The position numbers and the translations under genes are program-made. A stretch of 64,000 bases of DNA, from assembly GCA_902793605.1 (NCBI GenBank), contig CADBEB010000002.1, positions 62,001 to 126,000 on the forward strand. Direction: 5' to 3'. Below the pieces are notes generated by a model. The model did not search any database, was not told where the DNA came from, and worked only from the letters and a program-made list of their open reading frames with translations. Of the stretch, positions 51,939 through 61,537 are shown one piece after another. This DNA comes from an uncultured Eubacteriales bacterium. GTDB lineage: Bacteria > Bacillota > Clostridia > Christensenellales > Aristaeellaceae. Numbering within the stretch: position 1 is the first letter of the stretch; each line of letters starts with the position of its first letter.

Positions 51939-53684
51939 GTGAAGAAGGTATTACGACTGGGAACAGGTTTGATACTGGGCTTATTTTTGATTCTGCAGTG
52001 TCTTCCTGTCTTCAGTGAGACAGTCAGTACGCGTTGGGCGGACGCGGCGGATGAAATCGATCGGTACCTGGATACTGCTTTTGAGGAGTTTCTGGCCGGA
52101 AATGCGGACGCTGCCTACAGCAATGTGAATGATGCTTATTTCCGGGTGTACGAAACGACCGGATTTGAACGTCAGACCATGAGTTATATTTCCGGGGTCC
52201 GCAAAAATGCGGTGGAAATGCAGTTTTCTTCCTGTAAAGCGGCTGTAAAAAAAGACAATACTGATCAGGAGACAATTGTTTCTGTACGCAGTTCCCTGTT
52301 TAAGCTGAAAAGCATGATCCGTGAGGACGGAAACAAGCTGGCTGCGCAGCAGGGCGGAGCGCAAAGCGAAAACAAATTCTATAAGTCCGGAGAATTGGTC
52401 ACATCGGATCCCTATCCCGAATACTCTCCGGATCCGAACGCTGCAGCAAAATATGCCAGCTGGTACGAGGCGGCCAGCCTGACAAAAGAACTGCTGGATA
52501 CAGCATATCTCGCCTATTTGGATAAGGATTTCGAAGCGGCGGAGGATAATCTGAATACGGCTTATTACAGCGTATATGAGGAGTCGGGATTGGCGCACAG
52601 GATCTACTCGGATCTGGGATTAAAAGACCGACGGGAAACCGAAAGCCAGTTTTCTGCGCTTCGCGGCCTGGTCAGCAGCGGAAGCGAAAAGTATCAGAAA
52701 AACAAATACCGTACTACCAGTGATAAAGCCAAGCAGATCCTGCTGAAAAAAGCAAAAGCGCTGGATGAAAAAAATGCCGCGGAAAAAGAAACCGCGGAAC
52801 CGGCCGGGACGGAATCTGCACAACCCGAACCCGCGGAACAGGCCAGCCCGCAGTGGCTCACCTTCCTGGGCGCCTTCGGGATCATTGTCCGGGAAGGTCT
52901 TGAGGCAATCCTGGTGATTGCCGCGATCATTGCCTATCTGATCAAGAGCGGGAACGGGAAGAGCCTGAAGAGTGTCTACCTCGGTGCTTTGGCGGGGATA
53001 CTGGCAAGTTTTGCCGCAGCGGCTGTACTGCACTTTGTCAAGCAAGCCGTAGCCGGTGCCGGGATGGCGCAGGAGCTGATCGAGGGGATCACCGCCCTGA
53101 TAGCTGTCTGTGTGCTGTTCTATGTCTCCAACTGGATGATCTCCAAGGCGGAAGCGGCGTCCTGGACGGGTTATATCGACAGCAAGGTGCGCTCCGGCGT
53201 GGAAAAACGTTCTGCTTTCACGCTGGCGTTCACAGCGTTCCTGTCCGTGTTCAGGGAAGGCGCGGAAGTCGTGCTCTTCTACCAGCCGATGCTGCAGGAA
53301 GGGAATGCCGGCATGGTCTGGGCCGGCTTCGGAGCAGGCGTCGTGATTCTGGTGTTTGTTTACCTGGCGATCACAAAGCTTTCCATAAAACTGCCGATCA
53401 AGGTGTTCTTCACGGCAACCTCGATCCTGATGGCCGTGATGTGCGTCAGTTTCCTCGGCAGCGGTATCAAGGAACTGGCGGAGGGCAATCTGTTTGATCT
53501 GACGCTCCGGGTGCCTGGCATTCCGGAAAACGACGTGCTCCAGATCTTCGGGATCTATCCGTATCTGGAAACCCTCGTACCCCAGCTGATCCTGGCGATC
53601 ATTCTGCTGATCACCTTTATGATTGCCCATTTCCGCGGCAAGCTGGAAGCGCAGAGAAGGGAGCTGACAGCCGCGCAACCATGA
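51939..53684 (+). CDS. FTR1-family iron permease with duplicated extracytoplasmic domain
   Basis: High-affinity iron importer of 581 residues. After a signal or membrane helix (1-27) come two related helical domains (33-102 and 174-245; NVNDAYFRVYE and NLNTAYYSVYE mark the repeat). An Ala/Glu/Pro linker follows, then a seven-helix FTR1 core with the iron motifs REGLE (318-322) and REGAE (439-443). FetM/Cftr1-type permeases work with the P19 protein encoded next. The GTG start follows GAAAGAGG. Two iron boxes overlap the promoter. Confidence 0.9.
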   Translation: MKKVLRLGTGLILGLFLILQCLPVFSETVSTRWADAADEIDRYLDTAFEEFLAGNADAAYSNVNDAYFRVYETTGFERQTMSYISGVRKNAVEMQFSSCKAAVKKDNTDQETIVSVRSSLFKLKSMIREDGNKLAAQQGGAQSENKFYKSGELVTSDPYPEYSPDPNAAAKYASWYEAASLTKELLDTAYLAYLDKDFEAAEDNLNTAYYSVYEESGLAHRIYSDLGLKDRRETESQFSALRGLVSSGSEKYQKNKYRTTSDKAKQILLKKAKALDEKNAAEKETAEPAGTESAQPEPAEQASPQWLTFLGAFGIIVREGLEAILVIAAIIAYLIKSGNGKSLKSVYLGALAGILASFAAAAVLHFVKQAVAGAGMAQELIEGITALIAVCVLFYVSNWMISKAEAASWTGYIDSKVRSGVEKRSAFTLAFTAFLSVFREGAEVVLFYQPMLQEGNAGMVWAGFGAGVVILVFVYLAITKLSIKLPIKVFFTATSILMAVMCVSFLGSGIKELAEGNLFDLTLRVPGIPENDVLQIFGIYPYLETLVPQLILAIILLITFMIAHFRGKLEAQRRELTAAQP

Positions 53685-53777
53685 GATTTTTCGCATGGTG
53701 CCCCCCGCGTACCGTGCTGAAGAATACCATCCCCGGAAAAATCCCAATCGTACTGTAAATGAAGGAGGATCCTACAC

Positions 53778-54332
53778 ATGAAAAAACTGCTCTCTCTGGT
53801 ACTGGCCGCAATGATGCTGTTCAGCCTTTCCGCCGTTGCGATGGCTGAGGACGAAGCTGGTTTTGATGAATTTGAGCTTGGCGTTGAAGGCGAACAGGAT
53901 GTTGGTTTCATGACCATGAGCATGGTGTACTTCCAGCCCGTGGATATGGCGCCCGTTGATCAGGCAACCGCCAAGGAAAACACGGACCTGCATATCGAAG
54001 TGGACCTGACGGCCAAAGAGAACGGCTATGCCTTCCCGGTGGATCAGTGGGTACCCTATCTGACCATTGATTTCGTGATCAAAGATACCGAAGGCAAAGA
54101 AGTATGCACCGGTTCCATGATGCCCATGGCGGCCTCCGACGGTCCCCACTACGGCAACAACATCAAACTGGCGGACGGCGAATACTCCATCACGCTGTAC
54201 ATTAAGAGCCCGGCTGAAAACGGATATCTGCTGCATGTGGACTCCGAAACCGGTGTTGATGCCAAGGATGGTTTCTGGACCGAGCCTCTGGAAGCGACCT
54301 GGACCGGCTGGAAATTCGTCAAGCAGTGGTAA
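53778..54332 (+). CDS. P19/Tp34-family iron-binding protein
   Basis: Secreted metal-binding protein of 184 residues with a signal peptide of about 23 residues (A-M-A) and no lipobox. The metal ligands of Campylobacter P19 and E. coli FetP have counterparts: H72 and E74 in LHIEVD, Met in MMPM near 114-117, H124 in GPHYG and H153 in LLHVDSETGV. Such proteins bind Fe and Cu and feed the FTR1 permease. A strong AAGGAGG site and short distance to the FTR1 gene fit co-expression. Confidence 0.9.
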   Translation: MKKLLSLVLAAMMLFSLSAVAMAEDEAGFDEFELGVEGEQDVGFMTMSMVYFQPVDMAPVDQATAKENTDLHIEVDLTAKENGYAFPVDQWVPYLTIDFVIKDTEGKEVCTGSMMPMAASDGPHYGNNIKLADGEYSITLYIKSPAENGYLLHVDSETGVDAKDGFWTEPLEATWTGWKFVKQW

Positions 54333-54362
54333 TCCATTACTGATTTGAAGGTGCTCTGATCT

Positions 54363-54397
54363 GCCGGCGCGGCATCCGCGGGGGATGCCGTGCCGGC
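54363..54397 (+). repeat. Strong stem-loop inside the iron operon
   Basis: A 15-bp stem (54363-54377 with 54383-54397, one G-T pair) with a 5-nt loop, no T run. It lies between the P19 and DUF2318 genes and may stabilise the 5' part of the message or partly terminate it, giving more binding protein than membrane partners. Confidence 0.6.
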
Positions 54398-54434
54398 TGG
54401 TTTCATCTGCTGATTCTGTTTGGGGGAAGGCATT

Positions 54435-55721
54435 TTGCTGTATTATCTCTGGACTGTTATAGAAGATCTTTTCTTTACGGTAACAATGGTGACGCTGATG
54501 CACGCGGTGCTGGTCCTTTTATGCGGACGAACGGGACGCAGGGGACATATTGCAGGCATTTGCGCCGGTGTTGCGGCAGGCACAGCGCTGGCCGCGGTAA
54601 AGCAAACAACAAAGCTGGTCATATCCAGTCACTGGAATCATTGGACATATGTTTTTCTGATGGTTTCCATTGCTGCATTCATTGTGTGCTCCCTGATAAG
54701 GGGAAGCAAAACAGGAAAGACCGGTAAAAGCGGTTTTTCTCTTGTCCTGTGCGGAACGGCAGTTTCTGCAGGGATGATCTTCTTCAGGCTGCCTGTGGTT
54801 CTGCTCTATCCTTTCAGCTTCAACACCATGGGAAACGGTTTCTTTTCCGGCTATTATATGGAGCGGCTCGGCGGTTGGGCGCTCGCTCTTCTGTTACTGT
54901 TTGTCTATTCGCGCATCCTCTATGGCTGCGCTGTTCATATCAGGAAAACAGGTACCCTGCGCGGTATCCTTCGCGCGGGTCTGCTTACTTGTTTTATCTT
55001 TTATCTCGGTCGTTTCTTTGTTCCCTGGATCAGCCGCGCGAAATGGCTGAAGTGGCCGGTGAAATACACGGAAGCGGAGTATGGCTGGATCGGTTCCTTC
55101 AGCATGTGGACTGCGACAAACGCTATGGTATTTGTCTGGATCTGTGCAGCTTTGGCGGCGCTGCTTGCTGTCCTTTTTCTGCTGGAAAACACGCGGGTGA
55201 CAGAACCATACGAACACGCGGCACAGCTGCGCAAACTAAAGGCCGGCAATCGACGCCGGAGACGGATGGCGATCATGACTCTGGCAATGATCCTCCTGTT
55301 TGTTTTGATTCTGACGGCCGTCAAGGCATACGATACAAGAGAGGTGGAACTGTCAGCCCCAGAGGTTTACTCCATCGAGGGAGATACAATCCTGATCCCG
55401 GCAGAGTCGGTAAATGACGGCCATCTGCATCGCTTCGAGTATACAACGGAACGGAATGTAACAATCCGGTGGATTGTGGTGAAAAAGCCGAATTCGGCAA
55501 GCTTTGGCGTTGGTTTTGATGCCTGCGAGGTCTGCGGGAATGCCGGTTATTACGAACGTGGCAGCCAGGTGGTTTGTAAACGCTGCGATGTGGTCATGAA
55601 CATCAACACCATCGGCTTCAAAGGCGGATGCAATCCGATCCCGTTGGCTTATGAAGTGACCGGCGGAAACCTGGTGTTCCGGCTGGAAGACCTGCTGGCC
55701 GGTGAAAAGGAATTCAGATAA
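54435..55721 (+). CDS. Membrane redox protein with C-terminal DUF2318 domain
   Basis: A 428-residue membrane protein with about eight helices in the first 310 residues, then an extracytoplasmic DUF2318 domain. Two Cys pairs (C364-x2-C367 and C381-x2-C384) plus C399 could hold a metal or cluster. Counterparts are encoded beside P19 in Campylobacter (Cj1660), where the cluster aids iron acquisition. TTG at 54435 was taken as start because GGGGGAAGG stands just before it. Function probably electron transfer or iron handling outside the membrane. Confidence 0.82.
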   Translation: MLYYLWTVIEDLFFTVTMVTLMHAVLVLLCGRTGRRGHIAGICAGVAAGTALAAVKQTTKLVISSHWNHWTYVFLMVSIAAFIVCSLIRGSKTGKTGKSGFSLVLCGTAVSAGMIFFRLPVVLLYPFSFNTMGNGFFSGYYMERLGGWALALLLLFVYSRILYGCAVHIRKTGTLRGILRAGLLTCFIFYLGRFFVPWISRAKWLKWPVKYTEAEYGWIGSFSMWTATNAMVFVWICAALAALLAVLFLLENTRVTEPYEHAAQLRKLKAGNRRRRRMAIMTLAMILLFVLILTAVKAYDTREVELSAPEVYSIEGDTILIPAESVNDGHLHRFEYTTERNVTIRWIVVKKPNSASFGVGFDACEVCGNAGYYERGSQVVCKRCDVVMNINTIGFKGGCNPIPLAYEVTGGNLVFRLEDLLAGEKEFR

Positions 55722-55736
55722 GGAGGGCGCGTACAG

Positions 55737-57035
55737 ATGCTGTTCAGAATGATCCGCGGCGTACTGTTTCATCAGAAGGGCAAAATGCTGCTGATCGCGT
55801 TTACGATTGCGCTCGGAGCCAGCCTGGCCACAGGCATGCTGAATGTAATGATGGATGTAGGAGACAAGGTAAATCAGGAACTCAAAAACTATGGCGCGAA
55901 CATTGTGGTGAAACCAAAGGATTCTTCCCTTCTGGCTGATATCTATGATGTAGGCGAAAGCGGAGAAGAACTGAACACAGCCTGGTTGAATGAATCCGAC
56001 CTGGGGAAGATCAAAACCATTTTCTGGGCGTTCAATATTGTGGATTTCGCCCCGCTTCTGGATACGCAGATTGCTCTTCCGGACGGCAGTGCCGTAAAGC
56101 TGAACGGAAGCTGGTTCAATCATCATCTTTCGCTTCCTACCGGGGAAGAACTTGATGCCGGCGTAGTGGGCATGCGCTCCTGGTGGGATATCACAGAAGG
56201 CCGCTGGCTGGATGAGAAGGATGAGAATGCCGGTGAGGAGATTATGGCAGGAGCCACAATTGCTCAGGAGCAAGGCTGGAAATCCGGTGACCGTGTCGTA
56301 CTGAAGGCTTCGAGAGGCGAGAAAACCGTTACCGTGGTCGGCATTTATGACGCGGGCGGCGATGAAGACTCTCAGATCTTCGGAACTCTGGCGTTGGTAC
56401 AGGAACTGACGGGCCGAGAGGGAAAGGTTGCCTCGGTGGAAGTATCCGCCATTACCACGCCGGATAATGAACTGGCACGCCGGGCAGCAAAAAATCCCGC
56501 GGCCCTTTCGGGGCGGGATTATGAAACCTGGTACTGCACGGCATATGTAAGCGCCATCTGTTATCAGATCCAGGAAGCGATCCCCGGCTCTGTGGCCTCT
56601 GCAGTGCGGAAAGTTGCGGAAGGCGAAGGGGCCATACTGGAGAAAACGCAGCTGCTCATGATCCTGATCACCGTGCTGAGCCTGATCGGTTCCGCATTGG
56701 GCATCAGCAATCTGGTGACGGCCAGTGTGATGGAACGGGCGAAGGAAATCGGTTTGCTCAAGGCCATCGGTGCGCGCGACCATTCGATCACCGGGGTCAT
56801 TATGACAGAAATCATGGTAACAGCACTGCTGGGCGGAGTTGCCGGGTATTTTCTGGGATTTGGGTTTGCCCAGCTGATCGGTCGCAGTGTGTTTGGCGCT
56901 GCAGTTGAAATGAAACCTGCAGTGATACCCATCGTAGCAGGCCTTGTTGCTGCAGTGACGCTTGCCGGCAGCCTGCCTGCAATCCGGACGGTACTTAGAC
57001 TTCGTCCGGCCGAAGTGTTGCATGGGGGTCATTGA
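55737..57035 (+). CDS. FtsX-type ABC permease of the P19 cluster (1)
   Basis: A 432-residue permease of the MacB/FtsX kind. One helix near 17-38, a large extracytoplasmic domain (about 40-300) with the Cys-containing CTAYVSAICYQIQEAIP segment, and three C-terminal helices (about 305-425, with ERAKEIGLLKAIGA). It corresponds to the first of the two FtsX permeases encoded beside P19 in Campylobacter. The next permease begins 2 bp after its stop; both probably pair with the ATPase encoded at 58519. Confidence 0.87.
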   Translation: MLFRMIRGVLFHQKGKMLLIAFTIALGASLATGMLNVMMDVGDKVNQELKNYGANIVVKPKDSSLLADIYDVGESGEELNTAWLNESDLGKIKTIFWAFNIVDFAPLLDTQIALPDGSAVKLNGSWFNHHLSLPTGEELDAGVVGMRSWWDITEGRWLDEKDENAGEEIMAGATIAQEQGWKSGDRVVLKASRGEKTVTVVGIYDAGGDEDSQIFGTLALVQELTGREGKVASVEVSAITTPDNELARRAAKNPAALSGRDYETWYCTAYVSAICYQIQEAIPGSVASAVRKVAEGEGAILEKTQLLMILITVLSLIGSALGISNLVTASVMERAKEIGLLKAIGARDHSITGVIMTEIMVTALLGGVAGYFLGFGFAQLIGRSVFGAAVEMKPAVIPIVAGLVAAVTLAGSLPAIRTVLRLRPAEVLHGGH

Positions 57036-57036
57036 A

Positions 57037-58497
57037 ATGACAAAAAGAAGAATGTTCCTGCGAATGATTACCGCATCGTTGCTCAGGCGGCGGAGCCGGA
57101 TGCTGATTGCCCTGTTGTCGATCGGAATTGGTGCGACCATCCTGGCGGGGCTGGTAACAATCTATGTGGATGTGCCCCGGCAAATGGGCGCTCAATTCAG
57201 ATCCTTTGGCGCAAACATGCTGATACTGTCTGATGGTGAAAAAGGCATGTCCAAAGCACAGCTGGATAAAGCACTGGAAAACATTCCGGCTGGTCAGTTG
57301 GTTGGTGCTGCACCGTACCGTTATGTCCGGGTTGACATGACTACCCGACAGCAATCCTTCACCGCTGCCGGAACCGATTTTGATCAGATTACAAAAACCA
57401 GCCCTTATTTCAGCATAGAAGGCCGGTATCCGGAGAATCCCAGAGAGGTTCTGGTTGGGAAAGAAATCGCCGAAACCATCGGGATACGGGAGGGTTCCGG
57501 TATGGAACTGACCTGGCAACCGGCAGCAGGTGAAACAGCAGGAGATCCCTCAGGGGACAGACAGCCCGGAGCAATACTCAGCGGAAGCGCAGAAGGCTGG
57601 AGCGGCGGAACAGTCTATGTCACTGTAAAGCTGGACGATTCATCAAGGATCGCTTCTTTGACCATTGATGCGGGCACTCAGACTCCGGAAATCGGCGGAC
57701 TGACGCAAACAGACGATTCTTTCAACAGTCAGTTTGTTGGAAAGTCCCTTCCGCTGACTCTGGGAGAAGATGTGGATGCGCTGAGCGGCGCGACGATTAC
57801 CTCCACAGCCGTGGTGGAAGCCCTGAATACCGCGCGCAATACCCAAAGCGCCGGGACAGCAATGACGATAAAGTATACAGTGACCGGGATTCTGGCAACC
57901 GGCGGTGAAGAGGAATCCTATGTGTTTATGAGCCTGGAGGATATGGCTGGTTTGACGGGAAGTGATGCCGTGGACGTGGCAGAGCTGAGCGTCAGCGCAT
58001 CCGCGGAAGAGCTTGAAACCTACGCGGAACAAATTACTGAAAACACAGACGGCGTCCGGGCGCGTCTGGTGAAACGGGTCACCCGCTCGGAGACGGCGGT
58101 GCTCGGAAAACTGCAGAGTCTTGTGTTTCTTGTAACGGCTGTCGTACTGATTCTGACAATGATCTGTGTTTCCACGACCATGATGGCAGTGGTCTCTGAA
58201 CGGCGGAGGGAAATCGGGCTGCGAAAAGCGCTTGGGGCCTCCGATGGGAGCATCCGGACGGAATTCCTGGGTGAGGGCATGTTCCTCGGCTTGCTGGGCG
58301 GTGTTTTGGGAGCAGTCCTGGGTTTTGCGTTTGCGCAGGTGGTCAGTGTCAATGTGTTTGGCTCCTCGATCACTTTCCAGCCATTGCTGCTGCCGACAGC
58401 AGTGATTGTATCCATGGGGGTGGCAGCGCTCAGTTGTTTGCAGCCGATCAAGCGCGCGGTCGCGATTGATCCTGCGATCGTACTCAAAGACGAGTAA
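57037..58497 (+). CDS. FtsX-type ABC permease of the P19 cluster (2) with inserted FMN-binding domain
   Basis: A 486-residue permease. A helix near 20-42, MacB-like extracytoplasmic domain, then an insertion at about 178-265, then the usual three helices (about 360-480, with ERRREIGLRKALGA). The insertion has the look of an FMN_bind domain, as in RnfG/NqrC: GGTVYVTVKLDDSSRIASL followed by DALSGATITSTAVVEALN, where SGATxT is the ApbE flavinylation signature (residues 250-255). It suggests covalently bound FMN facing outward, in a position to pass electrons to ferric iron. ApbE is not encoded in the window. Confidence 0.87.
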   Translation: MTKRRMFLRMITASLLRRRSRMLIALLSIGIGATILAGLVTIYVDVPRQMGAQFRSFGANMLILSDGEKGMSKAQLDKALENIPAGQLVGAAPYRYVRVDMTTRQQSFTAAGTDFDQITKTSPYFSIEGRYPENPREVLVGKEIAETIGIREGSGMELTWQPAAGETAGDPSGDRQPGAILSGSAEGWSGGTVYVTVKLDDSSRIASLTIDAGTQTPEIGGLTQTDDSFNSQFVGKSLPLTLGEDVDALSGATITSTAVVEALNTARNTQSAGTAMTIKYTVTGILATGGEEESYVFMSLEDMAGLTGSDAVDVAELSVSASAEELETYAEQITENTDGVRARLVKRVTRSETAVLGKLQSLVFLVTAVVLILTMICVSTTMMAVVSERRREIGLRKALGASDGSIRTEFLGEGMFLGLLGGVLGAVLGFAFAQVVSVNVFGSSITFQPLLLPTAVIVSMGVAALSCLQPIKRAVAIDPAIVLKDE

Positions 58498-58518
58498 TAA
58501 TACCGGAGGATATAAAAA

Positions 58519-59250
58519 ATGAGTCTGCTCGAATTGAAGAACGTGTCGAAGATCTATGGGGATCTGAAGGCCCTGGACAGCGTGAATGTACACGTGGATA
58601 AAGGTGAATGGGTCGCGATCATGGGGCCGTCCGGCTCCGGCAAGAGTACCATGATGAATATCATTGGCTGTATGGACAGGCCGACGTATGGTGAAGTTTT
58701 ACTGGATGGCGTGGATATCGCAAAAGAGAGCAGCAAAAAACTGACTGATATCCGCCGGGATAAAATCGGTCTTATCTTCCAGCAGTTTCATATGGTGAAC
58801 TATCTCACCGCTGTTGAAAATGTCATGGTCAGCCAGTATTACCATTCCATGCCGGATGAACAGGAAGCGCTGGAGGCGCTTGGGCGGGTTGGCCTTCGGG
58901 AACGGGCGCATCATTTACCCAGCCAGCTTTCCGGCGGCGAACAGCAGCGCGTCTGTGTCGCGCGCGCTTTGATTAATCATCCTGAACTGATCCTGGCGGA
59001 CGAGCCCACAGGAAACCTGGATGAGGCAAATGAGAATATTGTCCTGGATCTGTTCGCTCAGCTGCATGCGGAGGGCACAACGCTGATTGTGGTAACTCAT
59101 GACCCGGAGGTTGCGGATGCTGCACAAAGGACGATCGTTCTGGAACACGGTAAAGTTGCCCGGGAAGTGATCAATGAGCATTTTGACGAGCAGCAGAAGG
59201 AATGGCTTGCCCGGTTGAAAACTGAGAACAAGAGGGTAATGCCGGTATGA
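58519..59250 (+). CDS. LolD-type ABC ATPase of the P19 cluster
   Basis: A 243-residue ATPase: Walker A GPSGSGKST near residue 38, signature LSGGEQQRV near 139, Walker B LILADEPTGNLDE near 158. It is placed directly after the two FtsX permeases, as Cj1663 is in Campylobacter, and should energise them. It overlaps the DUF4418 gene by 4 bp. Confidence 0.9.
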   Translation: MSLLELKNVSKIYGDLKALDSVNVHVDKGEWVAIMGPSGSGKSTMMNIIGCMDRPTYGEVLLDGVDIAKESSKKLTDIRRDKIGLIFQQFHMVNYLTAVENVMVSQYYHSMPDEQEALEALGRVGLRERAHHLPSQLSGGEQQRVCVARALINHPELILADEPTGNLDEANENIVLDLFAQLHAEGTTLIVVTHDPEVADAAQRTIVLEHGKVAREVINEHFDEQQKEWLARLKTENKRVMPV

Positions 59251-59654
59251 AGAAAAATGTTTTCTGCGGTATCCTGCTGGCTTTGGCAGCGGTCATTGCC
59301 ATTGGTTCTGTCACTGTGCTTGGTCCATGTGTTCATGAAGACGGAAGTGAAGCACTTTGCAGCAGTGCAGGCAGGGCCGTCCTTTTCGACGGATGTACGC
59401 TGGCTGTGCTTGCGGCGCTGATCCTGTTTATGCGCAAACCTTCCATCCGGATCGTCCTGTTCTTCATCTCGCTGTGTGTCGCTGCTGTGGGGATTGCTCT
59501 TCCCGGAACATTTTTCCCGCTTTGCAGGATGGACACCATGCACTGCCGTGCAGTGATGAAACCGGCGATGATTATTCTTTTTGCATCTGAACTGATCGTT
59601 TCTGTGTGTGGAATTATTGTTGAACGGAACCGAATCAGGAGAGAAAGGGCATGA
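59247..59654 (+). CDS. DUF4418-family membrane protein
   Basis: A 135-residue protein with four predicted membrane helices. Cys residues lie at the outer edges (LGPCVHEDG, and PLCRMDTMHCRAV), suggesting metal or disulfide chemistry. It resembles DUF4418, a family of unknown function often found beside FtsX/LolD gene pairs. Coupled by 4-bp overlaps to the ATPase before it and the permease after it. Confidence 0.75.
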   Translation: MKKNVFCGILLALAAVIAIGSVTVLGPCVHEDGSEALCSSAGRAVLFDGCTLAVLAALILFMRKPSIRIVLFFISLCVAAVGIALPGTFFPLCRMDTMHCRAVMKPAMIILFASELIVSVCGIIVERNRIRRERA

Positions 59655-60856
59655 AGCATTTTTCGCTGATGATCCGGAATCTGACCCGGAGACCGGGAAG
59701 AACAACGGCTCTGATTCTTCTGACAGCTTTCCTGGCGATTTCCGTTTTCTGCGGGACGATTGTTGTTTCTTCCTTGCGGCACGGGCTGGACAGCATGGAA
59801 AACCGCCTTGGAGCGGATATTATTGTCGTTCCGGCCGAGGCGGAATCGAAGGTCAGCATGAAAAACCTTCTTTTGCAGGGAACGATCGGAACCTTTTATA
59901 TGGATGCTTCAGCGTTGAAGAAGGTTCAGGAGACGGAAGGTGTCGGAAGGGCCTCTGCTCAGGTTTTTCTGTCTTCCATGAAAGCAGATTGCTGTTCCGT
60001 TAAAGTTCAAATCATCGGTTTTGATCCGGAAAATGATTTTGTGGTGCAGCCATGGATCTCCGAAAGCCTGAACCGGCCTCTGAGTGATATGGAGGTCGTG
60101 GTTGGCTGCCGGGTTGAAACGGATGTGGGAAACAACTTCCGTATATATGACCGCAGCTGCCGGGTTGCGGCTAAACTGGCGTCAACCGGTACCGGCCTGG
60201 ATACCGCCGTTTACTGCAACATGAACACAATCCACATATTGCTCCAGGCAGCGGAAGAGAAAGGAATCTCCCATAAAATCGATACAGGAAATGATTCGGA
60301 TGTGGTTTCCGCCATCTATGTCAAAGTCCTTCCCGGTGCAGATCCCGGAGTAGTCAATAACCGACTGAACGGACATATACGAAAAGCAACCGCAATCCGT
60401 ACTGCCGGAATGATAACGGAAGTGGCTGACAGCCTGAGTGGCGTATCCCGGACAATCGCTGTTCTGATCATTGCAGTATGGGTATTGGCGCTGATCATTC
60501 TGTTGATTGTTTTTTCGATGATGGTCAATGAGCGGCGGCGGGAGCTGGCGGTATATCGTTTGCTGGGGATGAGCCGGAAGATGCTGTCCGGCATGATCCT
60601 GAAGGAAGCCGCACTGTGCAGTCTCACCGGTGCGCTTTGCGGCACGGCGGTGGGTGCGGTTCTGGTATTCCCCTTTACTACGCTGATTGAAACCAGCTTA
60701 AAACTGCCTTATCTGACCCCTGATGGAGGAAACGTTATTCTGTATGCGTGCATTGCGATTGCGGTTACCATTTTGGCTGGCTGTGTGGCAAGCGCCAGGA
60801 CCGCGTCCGCACTGAGCCGGGTAGATCCGGGAACAACGTTGAGGGAGGGCGCATGA
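59651..60856 (+). CDS. FtsX-type ABC permease (third)
   Basis: A 401-residue FtsX permease: one helix near 18-40, an extracytoplasmic domain (about 45-270) containing a Cys pair in KADCCSVKVQIIGFD, and three C-terminal helices (about 272-395, NERRRELAVYRLLGMS). It pairs with the ATPase encoded 1 bp later. With DUF4418 it makes a second ABC module inside the iron operon that Campylobacter lacks. Confidence 0.86.
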   Translation: MKHFSLMIRNLTRRPGRTTALILLTAFLAISVFCGTIVVSSLRHGLDSMENRLGADIIVVPAEAESKVSMKNLLLQGTIGTFYMDASALKKVQETEGVGRASAQVFLSSMKADCCSVKVQIIGFDPENDFVVQPWISESLNRPLSDMEVVVGCRVETDVGNNFRIYDRSCRVAAKLASTGTGLDTAVYCNMNTIHILLQAAEEKGISHKIDTGNDSDVVSAIYVKVLPGADPGVVNNRLNGHIRKATAIRTAGMITEVADSLSGVSRTIAVLIIAVWVLALIILLIVFSMMVNERRRELAVYRLLGMSRKMLSGMILKEAALCSLTGALCGTAVGAVLVFPFTTLIETSLKLPYLTPDGGNVILYACIAIAVTILAGCVASARTASALSRVDPGTTLREGA

Positions 60857-60857
60857 G

Positions 60858-61523
60858 ATGCAGTTGAGAGCAGAGGGTATTTCCCGGCGCTACTTCCGGA
60901 AACATGGAGAAGCCAATTACTTTGAGGCGGTCCGTTCGGTTTCGCTGACATTGGAAAGCGGAACGTTCACCGTCCTGAATGGAAAAAGCGGGTCCGGAAA
61001 GACGACTTTACTGAATATGCTTGCCGGGTTGCTCATCCCGTCTGAAGGCAGGGTATATCTGGATAAAACAGATCTCTATGCGCTGGAGGATAAGGATTTA
61101 TCCGGGCTGCGCAATAAAAGGATCAGCGTTATTCCCCAGGGACGGAGTTCTGTTGATACGCTGTCTGTATATGAAAATATCCTTCTGCCGGGGATTTTGT
61201 ATGGGGGAGCACCGCAGACGGAAGAAGCGGAAAACTGGATGGAAGTGCTTGGTATTTCCGGTTTAAGGAATGCTCTGCCGGCAGAACTCTCCGGAGGAGA
61301 GCTTCGGCGGATGGCGATCGCCCGTACGCTGACCGCAAGCCCAGAAGTGATCCTGGCGGACGAACCAACAGGAGATCTGGATGATGACAATACAACAGTT
61401 GTTCTGACTGCGTTTCAGCAGGCCGCAAAAGCAGGAAAAACCGTGCTGGTGGTCAGCCATGAAACAGATGCGGAGGCATATGCGGATCGGATATATCATA
61501 TGAATAACGGAACGCTGGAATAA
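60858..61523 (+). CDS. LolD-type ABC ATPase (second module)
   Basis: A 221-residue ATPase: Walker A NGKSGSGKT near residue 37, Q-loop IPQGRSS, signature LSGGELRRM near 141, Walker B VILADEPTGDLDD near 161. It partners the third FtsX permease encoded directly upstream. GGAGGG stands 9 nt before the ATG. Confidence 0.88.
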   Translation: MQLRAEGISRRYFRKHGEANYFEAVRSVSLTLESGTFTVLNGKSGSGKTTLLNMLAGLLIPSEGRVYLDKTDLYALEDKDLSGLRNKRISVIPQGRSSVDTLSVYENILLPGILYGGAPQTEEAENWMEVLGISGLRNALPAELSGGELRRMAIARTLTASPEVILADEPTGDLDDDNTTVVLTAFQQAAKAGKTVLVVSHETDAEAYADRIYHMNNGTLE

Positions 61524-61537
61524 GGAGTGCATGGAAG

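Noticed and set aside
54363..54400. Strong stem-loop as full terminator within the iron operon
   Set aside because: There is no T run after the stem and the following genes belong to the same conserved cluster; recorded as a stem-loop instead.
55353..57140. Long minus-strand open frame (595 codons) opposite the DUF2318 and FtsX genes
   Set aside because: Low-complexity product without domain or ribosome site, while the plus strand shows two clear protein families.
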